Below the pieces are notes generated by a model, which was not told the origin of the DNA, made no database searches, and saw nothing but the letters and a program-made list of their open reading frames with translations. Both the position numbers and the translations under genes were made by a program. From positions 1 through 43,073 of the forward strand of contig CALFER010000031.1 of the NCBI GenBank assembly GCA_937951895.1: DNA of 43,073 nt, given 5' to 3'. Positions 24,710 through 33,733 of this stretch are shown piece after piece; the first letter of the stretch is position 1; every line of letters begins with the position of its first letter. This DNA is from an uncultured bacterium (GTDB taxonomy: Bacteria; CSSED10-310; CALFER01).

Positions 24710-26173
24710 ATGCATCGATGGACTACCCTGATACTCATCGCGGCAGCGCCGTTTTCAGTGTGTATTGCCTGGACCGGCACGGACGTGAGCGGGCTGGCTG
24801 GCTCCGTTGTCGTCCGGGATTTCATCGTGCCGGAAAACGGAGCCTTTGCCGGATATCCTTTCATATTGACCGAGCATGATGGAGTATCCGAATTGCTCTG
24901 GATATCGGATCCTGCGGAACCGGTTCTCATCGGTTCATTTGATGATCCCGGTCTGGATTTTTCGACCCGGAGATTCAGACTGACGCTTGATCCGGATGGA
25001 TATCCCGTCATTGTGGGACTCTCTGAAGGACGATGCAACATCCATCGTTATCAACCGGGCGGTTGGCTCCCTGCTCGGTACATTCCGATCACGGGCAGCA
25101 TGCACGTGATTCGATTCGTTTCATCCGGCGAATTGGTGATCGATTACCGAAGCGGGATCAACATCCGACGATGCCGGGTGAATACGGACACCTGGAATGC
25201 GACCGATGCCTGTGAATCTGAAGGTTATTACCACACGAAGTGGGTGGATCCTTACGTCATCATCACGGAACAGACCTACCTCCCGATCGCTCCTTATATC
25301 TATCTCATTGATCACTCCGAGAGCAGTGGTCCGAACACAATCGAATACCGACGCCTTTCGAACATCCCGGAATCAGGCTACAGCTGTGTGCTCGAAAGCG
25401 GAATGTTCACATCCGTCACAAGCGGCGATTGGCTGGATCCGGAAAACTGGGTCGTCGGCTGGCGATTCCATGATCAATCGCTGCGCGTCAAATGCGCCGG
25501 TTCCGTGATGACCGATCTGGGCCCTGCCGGAACGATTTCAGCAGATGCACGGCCGGATGGAACCGCGATGATCGTGTGGACGGATCCGGAGGCGAATCGG
25601 ACCTTGCTGACACGGTTCGAGGGGCATGGATGGAGCGCACCCGAGATCGTCATGGCAGCAGCACCGGAAACGGTGTTTCTCTCTTACAGCAACTCGAACA
25701 TCTGGATTCTGTGCCGGTATTATCCCAACTGGATGATCCGAACGGAACAACCGATACCCGCAACGCCGACACCGGATCCGGATCCGCCAGCGACCTTCAC
25801 ACCGGGACCCGAATCCGTGTTGATCGAACTTCTGATCTCCGATAACGATTTTACGTCCGGAGACACTTTCGAGTCGGCTCTTCTGTCCTACTATCCGGGA
25901 ATTATATCCCTCCACGATCTTCCGATCTTTGTCGTTCTCGAAATCGGTGGATCGTTTTTTTTCGGTCCCGAGTTTACATCAACCCCATCCGATTATCTCG
26001 ACGAAATCCCCTCCATCGCGTTTGGCTACCGTTCGTATTCCGTCATTCCGGAGTTCGACTGGCCGGACGACTGCGGGATGATGCGTGGTGTGCATCTGAT
26101 TGCAGCTGTCCTGAATCCTGACATGACCGGGTTGGTTTCGAATCTGGATATCATCGAGTTCGGTTGGCACTAG
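24710..26173 (+). CDS. Secreted protein of unknown function with shared C-terminal domain
   Basis: 487-aa exported protein. Start at ATG 24710, since AAGGGG lies 7 nt upstream and the signal peptide (MHRWTTLILIAAAPFSVCIA) begins there; TTG 24692 and ATG 24704 are alternatives. Residues about 25-345 contain repeated strand-turn patterns (FDDPGLDFSTRRFRLTLDPDGYPVIVG, GTISADARPDGTAMIVWTDP) suggestive of a beta-propeller like secreted sialidase-type proteins, but I find no catalytic signature. A short Pro-rich linker (TPTPDPDPPATFTPGPE) precedes the shared domain (about 369-487): LISDNDFTSGDTFESALL, IFVVLEIGGSFFFGPEF, EFDWPDDCGMMRGVHLIAA, FGWH. No catalytic role claimed. Confidence 0.8.
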   Translation: MHRWTTLILIAAAPFSVCIAWTGTDVSGLAGSVVVRDFIVPENGAFAGYPFILTEHDGVSELLWISDPAEPVLIGSFDDPGLDFSTRRFRLTLDPDGYPVIVGLSEGRCNIHRYQPGGWLPARYIPITGSMHVIRFVSSGELVIDYRSGINIRRCRVNTDTWNATDACESEGYYHTKWVDPYVIITEQTYLPIAPYIYLIDHSESSGPNTIEYRRLSNIPESGYSCVLESGMFTSVTSGDWLDPENWVVGWRFHDQSLRVKCAGSVMTDLGPAGTISADARPDGTAMIVWTDPEANRTLLTRFEGHGWSAPEIVMAAAPETVFLSYSNSNIWILCRYYPNWMIRTEQPIPATPTPDPDPPATFTPGPESVLIELLISDNDFTSGDTFESALLSYYPGIISLHDLPIFVVLEIGGSFFFGPEFTSTPSDYLDEIPSIAFGYRSYSVIPEFDWPDDCGMMRGVHLIAAVLNPDMTGLVSNLDIIEFGWH

Positions 26174-26280
26174 ACGCGATTCGGGATCCCGAGCGTTGGC
26201 ATCCCTCATGCAATTCACATCGATTGAACGCATTTTTTGTAAGCATGGAACCATGAACAGGCGTTCAAGCGAGGTGACCG

Positions 26281-27999
26281 ATGCACAGGCCAACACACCG
26301 TCTCTTCCTGATCCTGGTGGTGTTCCTCTCATGGAAGACGAGCGCCATGACGATCCGTGTCCCGGATGATTTTTCGACGATCCAGAGCGGTTTGGATCAC
26401 GCCGGCACCGGCGATACGGTGCTGGTCGCAGACGGTTGTTACCATGAGAATCTGATCTGGCCGGAAATCAACGGAATTACTCTGCATAGTTACACAGATT
26501 GTAATTCTACGCAGATCAGCGGCAGTGGGTACGGTCCAGTCATCCGGCTGGATTCGGTCCAGAGCGCATCGATTTCGGGTTTCACCCTTCGCGATGGTGT
26601 TCCCATCGACAGCCGGAACGGCGGCGGTGTCAGCGCGTACAACTCGGAATTCACGATCTCGGAATGCTGCATCCGGGACAACACGGCGAACGATTCCTGG
26701 GGCGGCGGCGGCATGTATGTGAAGAACGGGCACGTGACGGTGCAATCCTGCATATTCGAGCAGAATCGCGCAGGGAATGCAGCCGTCGGATCCGCGATGG
26801 CGATCGATAACACGGCTGCGGTCATTCAGGATAGCTTTTTTATCTCCAATGAAGATCCGATCTCATTTTCCGGCGTGCTCAGCGTCGAATATGCCTCTCC
26901 TGAGATCCTTCGGAATGTGTTTGCCTACAATCCGGGCAGCGGCATCTGCCTGTGGGACGGGGGGGGTGTGATTCGGGACAATCTGTTCTTCGAGAATGCA
27001 GTCCAGGGTATCAACTCGTTCGATGCACGAAGTGTTGTGATCGAGAACAACCTGTTCGACGGCAACTCCGTTCAGGGAATCTATCTGTATCACCGGTACA
27101 CATCGAGCCGGATATCGGGAAACACCGTCACGGGAAGCCAGACCGGCGTGCATATCATCAACTACGAGAGTTCTCTGGAGATCGACCACAACATCATCAC
27201 GGGGAACGGGACGGGTATCGAGTTGCAGTACGGGAATCCCCTGACGGTGTTCAACAACGATGTCTGGGGAAACACCCTGGGCTTTCAGGGCTTGGACGAT
27301 CCGACCGGCATGGATGGGAATATCTCGATCGATCCCCTGTTCTGCCTGGGGCCTTTCGGGAGTTACTTTCTCAGCCAGGAGGATGCCGGACAGGACGAGA
27401 CCAGTCCCTGTGTCGATGCGGGATCTGAATCGGCGATTCCGGAAGATCGGACGACCAGAACCGATCTGGTGCCGGATAATGGGGTGAGGGATATCGGGTA
27501 TCATTACCCGATCGAAGCGCCGCCCGGGATACCGACCCCTCACCCGACACAGACTCCGGTTCCACCGACGCCCACGCCTCCACCTCCGACCATCTCGCAG
27601 ACACCGAACCCCTCCTGGACGCCCACTCCATCCGGCACTCCGACTGCCGGACCTTTTGATCCGCGCATCGAGATCCTCCTCAACAGCACGATGTTTCAAA
27701 GTGGTGATCGATTTGATTTCGACATCCGGATCGAAAACAGCTCGCAACTCGTCACGCTCCATTGTTTCGTGCTGCTCGATGCATTCGGCTCGATCTGGTT
27801 CTGGCCGTCCTGGACGCAGGCGATCGACTACGAGACATGGACGATTCCTGCCGTCACATCCGCAATCTACCCGATTCTGGAGTTCAGCTGGCCGAATGAT
27901 GCCGGCGCGGCCGACGGGTTGAGATTCTGGGCAGCGCTGACGAGTCTGGACTGGATGACGATTGTCAGTCTGGATTCGGAGGAGTGGGGGTATCGATAG
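26281..27999 (+). CDS. Secreted right-handed beta-helix protein with shared C-terminal domain
   Basis: 572-aa exported protein; GAGGTGA precedes ATG 26281 and a signal peptide runs about 22 residues. Residues about 22-400 form parallel beta-helix repeats of pectate-lyase/NosD type: RVPDDFSTIQSGLDHAGTGD at the start, then repeated V-x-x-N-x-F and G-I-x-L units such as VVIENNLFDGNSVQGIYLY and LEIDHNIITGNGTGIEL. Such folds bind or cleave polysaccharides; no clear catalytic set is seen. A Pro/Thr linker (about 416-458) leads to the shared domain (459-572): ILLNSTMFQSGDRFDFD, FVLLDAFGSIWFWPSWTQ, LEFSWPNDAGAADGLRFWAAL, EEWGYR. It converges on the next gene with a 10-bp gap. Confidence 0.9.
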   Translation: MHRPTHRLFLILVVFLSWKTSAMTIRVPDDFSTIQSGLDHAGTGDTVLVADGCYHENLIWPEINGITLHSYTDCNSTQISGSGYGPVIRLDSVQSASISGFTLRDGVPIDSRNGGGVSAYNSEFTISECCIRDNTANDSWGGGGMYVKNGHVTVQSCIFEQNRAGNAAVGSAMAIDNTAAVIQDSFFISNEDPISFSGVLSVEYASPEILRNVFAYNPGSGICLWDGGGVIRDNLFFENAVQGINSFDARSVVIENNLFDGNSVQGIYLYHRYTSSRISGNTVTGSQTGVHIINYESSLEIDHNIITGNGTGIELQYGNPLTVFNNDVWGNTLGFQGLDDPTGMDGNISIDPLFCLGPFGSYFLSQEDAGQDETSPCVDAGSESAIPEDRTTRTDLVPDNGVRDIGYHYPIEAPPGIPTPHPTQTPVPPTPTPPPPTISQTPNPSWTPTPSGTPTAGPFDPRIEILLNSTMFQSGDRFDFDIRIENSSQLVTLHCFVLLDAFGSIWFWPSWTQAIDYETWTIPAVTSAIYPILEFSWPNDAGAADGLRFWAALTSLDWMTIVSLDSEEWGYR

Positions 28000-28009
28000 A
28001 CCGGGACGG

Positions 28010-30553
28010 TCATTCCCATCCGAATGTCCATGAACTCATGGTCCCGAACAACTCGGACATGGAAGGATCGGTAAAGGCCGCATACCAGATGATCGAGTCT
28101 GCGGAGCCGGCACCTGCCGGCCATTCAAACTGAGGCAGAACCTGGATTTCCGCAAGTCCCTCAGGAAAACTCGGATAGTCGTCGAGATAACTGTCGAACG
28201 AACTGAACGATGGCGCGAAATAGTAGTTTCCGTAGACATCCAGAACTACGAATAAGGGATACCCCGTCATCACCGCTCCAGTCGCATTGCAGACATGAAC
28301 GATGCATGAGCATGGATCACCTGCATGAAACATCTCGGACGGCATCCAGATGGTCGCTCCGGTCACATCGCAGGAAGGCTCGGGTGTCGAGGTCAGTATC
28401 GGAGTTTCGGTTGGTTGAGGGGTGTGGGTCGGCAACGGTGGAGTCACGGTAGCAGTTGGAGAAGGGCTGGATACGCCTGTTCCGGTTGAGGTGGGAGTCG
28501 GGATCGTTGCAGTCGGAGAAGGCGTGGCAGTCGCCGTGTTCGTAGGGATAGAGGTGGGCGTGGATGACGGAGTCGGTGTCCGCGTATGAGTGGGAGCTTG
28601 CGTTCCGGTCGGAGTCGGTGTCCGGGTCGGAGTTGAGGAGGACATCTGAGTCGGAGTCACGGTGGGAGTGCGGGTTGCAGTTGGGGAAACCGTCGGAGTT
28701 CGGGTTGCGGTCAGAGTAGCCGTCGGGGTCGCCGTGGCCGGTGAGGTCGGTGTCGATGTCCGGGTGGGACTTGGCGTCGGTGTGAACTGAGTTGGACCGA
28801 TCCGCAGATAATACGTGCCGCTCGATCCTGATTCGTTCGTCACGACAATGCCGTAGTACGATGCCACCGACACCGTCACGCTGACCTGATCATCCAAACC
28901 GGCGCTCAGGTCGTACACGATTCCTGAATACTCGCCGCGCGACTTGATTCCGATGCCTCCGGTGCTGTCATAGAACAGGACATCGAGATCTCCCGGAGTC
29001 TCATTGATACACGTAATCCATGCGGCCCCCGGCGATTGCCAGGACACCTCATGACACCTCAGAACATCGCTCGCGGTGAATGAATAGGGACCATATAGCA
29101 TTTCACTTCCGGAGTACGTCAGGGTCACGCTACTGTCGTCCCACTGAATCGAATATCCGTCGGGTTCTCCAAACGGGATCGGATCATACACGCCAGCCTG
29201 AAACACACCAGGTTCACGATTCCCGTCGATCACGATCAGATCGGTGATGACCGAAGAACTCTCGGATGATTTCAGAAGAGTCGTGAACCCGTTCAAACTA
29301 TCGGAATAATCGTTGTACAACCCGAGATCGTAGTCTTCACCCTGACATCGTAATCCGACCGCCATCCAATAGAAATTCGAAGCGAATTGAAAACCATCCA
29401 TGTTTCGATACGATGCCGGACCGAAACCTCCGGGAGCCGGAGTCGTGATGTCGTAGGGCAGGTCATCGACCATATCCAGCGGTTTCCATACGAACTGCGC
29501 CGCAAAATTGTTATCGGTCTCGTCGGACTCCGGAATCACCCCATCCGGATCGGTGATCATCCGTATGGTATGTCTGCCGCCTGGAACCATACACGGGAAG
29601 GTGATGTTGCCGAAGAAAAACGAACCAACCGGTTGTGGAGAGATGTAATGGTAGATCTTCGGAATTTCGTCGATGTACATGTGAAGCCAGTTTTCGACCG
29701 GAACGGGATACCCCCGATCTTCATGGATGAGATAGTTCAGGTAGGTGTTGCCTCCGATATCCCAGCCATACAGAATCGGAGGAAGCGGTGCATAGCTCAT
29801 GGTTGTGTCGGTAGTATTCCGGGGAACGATCGGCCCGAACCACCCGACCGGCATGTACTCCGTCAAGTTCGGAGCTGGCTGAAACTGGACGGAGCTATCG
29901 GTAACCGGTAATCCGGGATAGGTGCCATAGGTTGAGTTTTCGTAGTACCCGAGAATTCCTCCGGTTTGAGTGCTATCTTCAATTCCGATTGTGATGTCTG
30001 TCGGAACATCGACCATATCGTAATAGAGGAACTCAATCACCCCGGTCGATTCATGCAGAAGGACGGCAAAGGACAGAGCTGACGCCTCATTCTGCCGTTC
30101 ACTGATGAACCACCACTGAACGATGTACGTGCGATTCGGAGCAGTTCCCAGCACGTCGTCCCACATCCCGCCGTCTGAGGGGTAGATCATGAGATCATCC
30201 CAGAGAGGGGCGATCATGTTGGGAGGGCCGGCGGGGTTCGGGATCGTCGTGTTGACATAATCGTGCCCACTGTTCGTGAACGACAGGTATCCATTCACCG
30301 AGACATAGACCGTGGAGTACGTCGATCCGCGATAAACGAAGTCAAAGCCGATCGGCCGACTCCAGACCATATCATCGCAGCCCGACGGGCAATCATCGAT
30401 CACATTCTGGGCATCCCGTGTGTTAAACGCGATCGGAAAACCGACATAAACGCCCGAATCCGGGCCAGGGAATTCGGTCGCATGCAAAACCGGACCGATC
30501 ACGCACATAAAAGCCCAAATCATACAGGTACTTCGACCGCTCCATCTCATCAT
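28010..30553 (-). CDS. Large secreted multidomain protein with nidogen-like, CARDB-like and PPC-like regions
   Basis: 847-aa exported protein; start ATG 30553 is preceded by GGAGGG and opens a signal peptide (MMRWSGRSTCMIWAFMCVIG). Domains by pattern: about 25-215, a nidogen-like or pro-peptide-type sandwich (YVSVNGYLSFTNSGH, MIAPLWDDLM, TYIVQWWF, GVIEFLYYDM); about 240-370, CARDB-like adhesion (GGRHTIRMITDPDGVIPESDETDNNF); about 520-590, a pre-peptidase C-terminal-like sandwich ending SGTYYLRIG. Residues about 588-726 are a Pro/Thr linker (repeated PTxTPT). Residues about 727-847 are the Cys-containing shared domain (MPSEMFHAGDPCSCIVHVC, PLFVVLDVYGNYYFAPSF, FEWPAGAGSADSIIWYAAF, FGWE). No enzyme motif seen; probably an adhesin or structural surface protein. 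Confidence 0.85.
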   Translation of the reverse strand: MMRWSGRSTCMIWAFMCVIGPVLHATEFPGPDSGVYVGFPIAFNTRDAQNVIDDCPSGCDDMVWSRPIGFDFVYRGSTYSTVYVSVNGYLSFTNSGHDYVNTTIPNPAGPPNMIAPLWDDLMIYPSDGGMWDDVLGTAPNRTYIVQWWFISERQNEASALSFAVLLHESTGVIEFLYYDMVDVPTDITIGIEDSTQTGGILGYYENSTYGTYPGLPVTDSSVQFQPAPNLTEYMPVGWFGPIVPRNTTDTTMSYAPLPPILYGWDIGGNTYLNYLIHEDRGYPVPVENWLHMYIDEIPKIYHYISPQPVGSFFFGNITFPCMVPGGRHTIRMITDPDGVIPESDETDNNFAAQFVWKPLDMVDDLPYDITTPAPGGFGPASYRNMDGFQFASNFYWMAVGLRCQGEDYDLGLYNDYSDSLNGFTTLLKSSESSSVITDLIVIDGNREPGVFQAGVYDPIPFGEPDGYSIQWDDSSVTLTYSGSEMLYGPYSFTASDVLRCHEVSWQSPGAAWITCINETPGDLDVLFYDSTGGIGIKSRGEYSGIVYDLSAGLDDQVSVTVSVASYYGIVVTNESGSSGTYYLRIGPTQFTPTPSPTRTSTPTSPATATPTATLTATRTPTVSPTATRTPTVTPTQMSSSTPTRTPTPTGTQAPTHTRTPTPSSTPTSIPTNTATATPSPTATIPTPTSTGTGVSSPSPTATVTPPLPTHTPQPTETPILTSTPEPSCDVTGATIWMPSEMFHAGDPCSCIVHVCNATGAVMTGYPLFVVLDVYGNYYFAPSFSSFDSYLDDYPSFPEGLAEIQVLPQFEWPAGAGSADSIIWYAAFTDPSMSELFGTMSSWTFGWE

Positions 30554-30603
30554 GGCCGCGCCCTCCATCAAGGTGTCCACCTGAATCAGCACTATAATCT
30601 CTA

Positions 30604-30633
30604 ATTATAACAGATTGGTCCCCGGAATTCGAA
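30604..30633 (-). promoter_or_regulatory. Probable promoter of the 847-aa secreted protein
   Basis: Perfect -10 TATAAT (30604-30609) on the minus strand, weak -35 TTCGAA with an 18-bp spacer (30628-30633). Leader about 44 nt to ATG 30553. Confidence 0.4.
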
Positions 30634-30885
30634 TCGGCTTGCATTAGCAGCCTGAATCCCGATTACACGGGGTTGCACGTCAACTGATCCGTATGAGAGA
30701 GATCTACAGAAAACGACAGGAACAGATACGGCAACAATCTGATAAACGAGAAGCGCTTGGCGTAACGAGAGGTTTGATCCGGATTGCACCGGAAAGATTG
30801 GTGCAGCGTCTGAAAGTTCGATATGGCGCGACAGGTTGACAGGAACGTTTTCAGTCTGTCGCGATTGTTTTCGTGGATCACCTGC

Positions 30886-30914
30886 TTGCACTCAGAAACC
30901 CGGATCATTATCAT
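30886..30914 (+). promoter_or_regulatory. Promoter of the SGNH-like gene
   Basis: -35 TTGCAC (30886-30891), 17-bp spacer, -10 TATCAT (30909-30914); start near 30921, leader about 38 nt to ATG 30959. Confidence 0.45.
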
Positions 30915-30958
30915 GACGCCGAACCACAGGATTCGTTTTGAATGAAAGGAGCCCTCTG

Positions 30959-32278
30959 ATGAATCGCATTCAAGCCATCTATGTTGTTGTTCTGTTCGGT
31001 CTTGTGTTGCCTTTTTTCAACATGCCCGCATCCGCCTCGCTGCTCGACGAACGCTACAGCGATCCGGATTTCAGCACACCGGCGGGAATCAGTGGTCATG
31101 TGTTCAATTTTTTCCACCACTCCTGCGGCGGGAACCTGCTCGACCATGCACTTTACAATGCGCTCGAGAATCTCGGGTATGACCTGCACTCCCGGATCAA
31201 CGAACAATATGTGTACGAGAACAACGACACGGATTATCGACACTGGTACAAACGCTTCCAGCGGGAACTCGGTATCCCCAACGGAGGCTCACATTATGTA
31301 TTCACCGGTCCGGATGCCTATGGCGACCCGACATACAGTTCGATCATTCCTGCCAATTCGTTCATGCTGACCTGGTACGAATTCAATGCCGAAGCCATGG
31401 ATATCGTGATGTTCAAACCATGTTATCCCGGCGCGGAGGTCTATTCCTATGACACGAGCTACGACGGATCGACCGCCAATAACGGCTACGGTCAGGTCAC
31501 CGGCGGCACCCCTCACTCGGACAGTTCCGGTGCGTATACAAACTTCCAGTATCTCAATTCATCCAGTTCGGTTGCAGCGGCGTACACGAACACCTATTGG
31601 CCGACCCACGGATATTGGGACGGCACGGCGTCCACCCTGGCCCAACTCAAGACCGCCTACCGCGGTATGCTGAACATCTTCCTGGAAAATCCGGATGTCC
31701 TGTTCATCGCACTCCAGGCCCCGCCCATGATTCCCGGCGCCATGAGTGAAGAAAACGCCGCAGCATGTCGCGAATTCGCCCGGTGGATGCGCGAAGACTG
31801 GCTGCATCAGTTCGATCCGACCGGTACGGATCAGTTCGAGGATTATCCGCTGCCGAATGTCGTGCCGTTCGATTTCGAGAATTCTGCAGCCTGGACGGGT
31901 GACGACCCGGCGCTCGATTCGGACTATTTCTGGTTCGTACAAGGCGGTTTTCCGGATGAATCGATGGACACCTCAACACCGGCTCTGGTCGGAATCAGCG
32001 CAAGCAGCGATGGAGGGGACAGTCATCCGGAAGTATGGCAGAATCAGCGCGTCGCGACGATTTTCTGCGGAGGCACCGACACATTCAGTCCGACGCATAC
32101 GGGAAATCCCGGCAGATCCTACAACGCCTGGATCAACGCCGTCGTCAATCTCTGGGAAAACGGCCTCGGCCCGACTCCGACACCGGGTCCCAATGTGCCG
32201 GCAAGCGATCCGGCAGGTCTTGGAATCGTCATCGCGGCCATCTCAATAATTCTGATCGCCTCGTTGAAACGAAAATGA
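30959..32278 (+). CDS. Secreted SGNH-like protein with C-terminal membrane-anchor/sorting tail
   Basis: 439-aa exported protein; AGGAG lies 7 nt before ATG 30959; the signal peptide ends near ASASL. The mature start GHVFNFFHHSCGGNLLDHALYN and later AMDIVMFKPCYPGAEVY and DVLFIALQAPPMIP recall a group of SGNH-fold-like secreted proteins (FHHSxGxN as block I, FxAPP as a late block). I know of no assigned activity for that group. The last 35 residues form a tripartite tail: Pro/Thr spacer (GPTPTPGPN), a short motif VPASDPAGLG, a hydrophobic helix (IVIAAISIILIASL) and KRK. That is the layout of IPTL/PEP-CTERM-type sorting signals. It is the only secreted protein here with this tail in place of the shared domain. 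Confidence 0.8.
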   Translation: MNRIQAIYVVVLFGLVLPFFNMPASASLLDERYSDPDFSTPAGISGHVFNFFHHSCGGNLLDHALYNALENLGYDLHSRINEQYVYENNDTDYRHWYKRFQRELGIPNGGSHYVFTGPDAYGDPTYSSIIPANSFMLTWYEFNAEAMDIVMFKPCYPGAEVYSYDTSYDGSTANNGYGQVTGGTPHSDSSGAYTNFQYLNSSSSVAAAYTNTYWPTHGYWDGTASTLAQLKTAYRGMLNIFLENPDVLFIALQAPPMIPGAMSEENAAACREFARWMREDWLHQFDPTGTDQFEDYPLPNVVPFDFENSAAWTGDDPALDSDYFWFVQGGFPDESMDTSTPALVGISASSDGGDSHPEVWQNQRVATIFCGGTDTFSPTHTGNPGRSYNAWINAVVNLWENGLGPTPTPGPNVPASDPAGLGIVIAAISIILIASLKRK

Positions 32279-32369
32279 CCCCTCTCCATCCGTTCGTACC
32301 AGCCTGAACCGCACAGCATCACTCCGCAAGTCCGACCGAAAATCGAAACGGTTTGCCGATCGATTCCAC

Positions 32370-33452
32370 CTATTCAAACTGAAACACCACCTCGTCTGTT
32401 CCACCCAGGATTTCCATCCGGGTCAGATCCACGATCGCTCCGACTATCCGCAACCCCTCCATCCGACCGAAATCTCCGTATGGCCAAACAAAATCAAGAA
32501 TCGATACCGGAATCATCGTGTTTCCCGGCAAATCGAGCTGCCGGGACTGAACCGTCTGCGTCCACGCAGGAAAGAACCAGTATTGTCCCATGATATCCAG
32601 CACCACAATCAAGTCGGCCACGATGTCACCTTCACCTGCCTGACACTGAGCCACGAGTTTGAACCGGTCACCACCGGTAAAATGATCCCTCGGGAATTCA
32701 AATCGTACACCGATCCAAGGCTCTGGTGTCGGAGTAGTGGAAGGTAGCGCTGTGGGAATCGGAGTGTAAGTGGCCGATGGCGCGGGAGTCGATGTCGGAA
32801 TCGGATTGGGTGTCACGACAAGGCGAAGGGGATGAACAGTGAGAATAAACGCATTCGTCATGCCGGTGCCATGATGTATGAATATAAAACCCGAACTGAC
32901 TCCGGGAGATGCCTCCCCGAACAGATCGTGCCGCAACGCGTCAGTGATATCGTGTGTCGTCATCACCGGTTCATTCGGGGCATAACACGAACTGACCCCT
33001 TCCATTGCATGATCGAAATCGTCATCCGTCATCACGCCATTTTCGAATGCATCATCGAGATTATGAATCCCGATTTCCATCCCGTTGGCAAATCCCGCGG
33101 GTCCCCCCGGACGGGTTTCGATGTCGAGGTATGCCCTCCAGTTTGATTCCGTCATTCCCGACGTGGGGAATACTCCCCCTCCGATTGTCGCGTTCAGATC
33201 GAACTCGACACCCGCATTTCCGCTCATCACGTACCAGGAATAAGGTCCCGAGCCGGTGTGATATTTGATGTAGCCAATTTCCATCGACGCCGATTCCCGA
33301 TCGATTCCATTCGGAGGCGTTCCGCGATCGTCAGGCCCGTGATATCGGTAATCGCTTCGCCAATCCTTTAGATCCAACAGGACTTGAGCGTGAATCGAGA
33401 AAGAGACCATGTTAAACATGATCAGGCAAATCAGAATACGCTTGGGAATCAT
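32370..33452 (-). CDS. Secreted protein of unknown function with shared C-terminal domain
   Basis: 360-aa exported protein. ATG 33452 has GGGAGGG six nt upstream; the signal peptide is MIPKRILICLIMFNMVSFSI plus HAQ. Residues about 24-213 are a beta-rich domain that I do not recognise (YIKYHTGSGPYSWYVMSG, YLDIETRPGGPAGFANGMEI, SGFIFIHHGTGMTNAFILTV); it may be a carbohydrate-binding-like sandwich. Residues 214-245 are a Pro/Thr linker. Residues 246-360 are the shared domain: FPRDHFTGGDRFKLVAQC, LIVVLDIMGQYWFFPAWTQTV, LDFVWPYGDFGRMEGLRIVGA, VVFQFE. No catalytic motif. Confidence 0.8.
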   Translation of the reverse strand: MIPKRILICLIMFNMVSFSIHAQVLLDLKDWRSDYRYHGPDDRGTPPNGIDRESASMEIGYIKYHTGSGPYSWYVMSGNAGVEFDLNATIGGGVFPTSGMTESNWRAYLDIETRPGGPAGFANGMEIGIHNLDDAFENGVMTDDDFDHAMEGVSSCYAPNEPVMTTHDITDALRHDLFGEASPGVSSGFIFIHHGTGMTNAFILTVHPLRLVVTPNPIPTSTPAPSATYTPIPTALPSTTPTPEPWIGVRFEFPRDHFTGGDRFKLVAQCQAGEGDIVADLIVVLDIMGQYWFFPAWTQTVQSRQLDLPGNTMIPVSILDFVWPYGDFGRMEGLRIVGAIVDLTRMEILGGTDEVVFQFE

Positions 33453-33484
33453 ATTAATCCCTCCCTGTACCCAAGGAGGAGGAT

Positions 33485-33694
33485 TTGGGTAAAATTGGTG
33501 CGTTACGTTTACATTATCTGGATGAAATCGGCGCTTCGACCGAACAAAGGGCTGCGACTCATGATCTGAAAGAGCTCATCATTGACGAATCTGTCGATGC
33601 ACATGGATGCGAAATTCGGGCTAATAACCGTATGAATGGTGGGTTGGAGGTCGATTTTCGGCTGCCTGCCGGGTCATGCGATCTCGAAGAGTGA
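33485..33694 (+). CDS. Possible small protein, TTG start
   Basis: 69-codon frame starting TTG, with a very strong Shine-Dalgarno (AAGGAGGAGG, 33473-33482) just upstream, ending inside the hairpin at 33666-33710. Composition is ordinary and acidic (LHYLDEIGASTEQRA, LKELIIDESVDAHG). I do not recognise it, and no other gene shares the frame. It could be a real short gene, or the purine-rich run could belong to another signal. Confidence 0.4.
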   Translation: MGKIGALRLHYLDEIGASTEQRAATHDLKELIIDESVDAHGCEIRANNRMNGGLEVDFRLPAGSCDLEE

Positions 33695-33710
33695 GATCGC
33701 CACCCGGCAG
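33666..33710. terminator. Strong GC-rich hairpin at a convergent junction
   Basis: Nine-bp arms CTGCCGGGT/ACCCGGCAG enclose an 8-bp stem GCGATCTC/GAGATCGC with a 7-nt loop, separated by a small internal loop. It sits 24 bp beyond the stop of the 1165-aa minus-strand gene and overlaps the stop of the small plus-strand frame. No T-run follows on either side, so it may act as a transcript-end stabiliser or with a factor. Confidence 0.5.
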
Positions 33711-33733
33711 ATCCAATTAAACTCGCCCGAAGG

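Larger units (their letters stand above)
30554..30958. other. 405-bp divergent intergenic region
   Basis: Holds promoters for both flanking genes (see entries) and TATAAT on both strands at 30593-30609. One short plus-strand frame (30693-30839, 48 codons, very basic) lacks a ribosome site and is left out. I see no RNA gene or clear hairpin. Confidence 0.6.

Noticed and set aside
27996..28012. Short GACCG/CGGTC hairpin between convergent genes
   Set aside because: Only 5 bp with a 3-nt loop and no T-run; too weak to call a terminator.
30693..30839. 48-aa very basic plus-strand frame
   Set aside because: No ribosome site and no recognisable sequence; lies within a promoter region.
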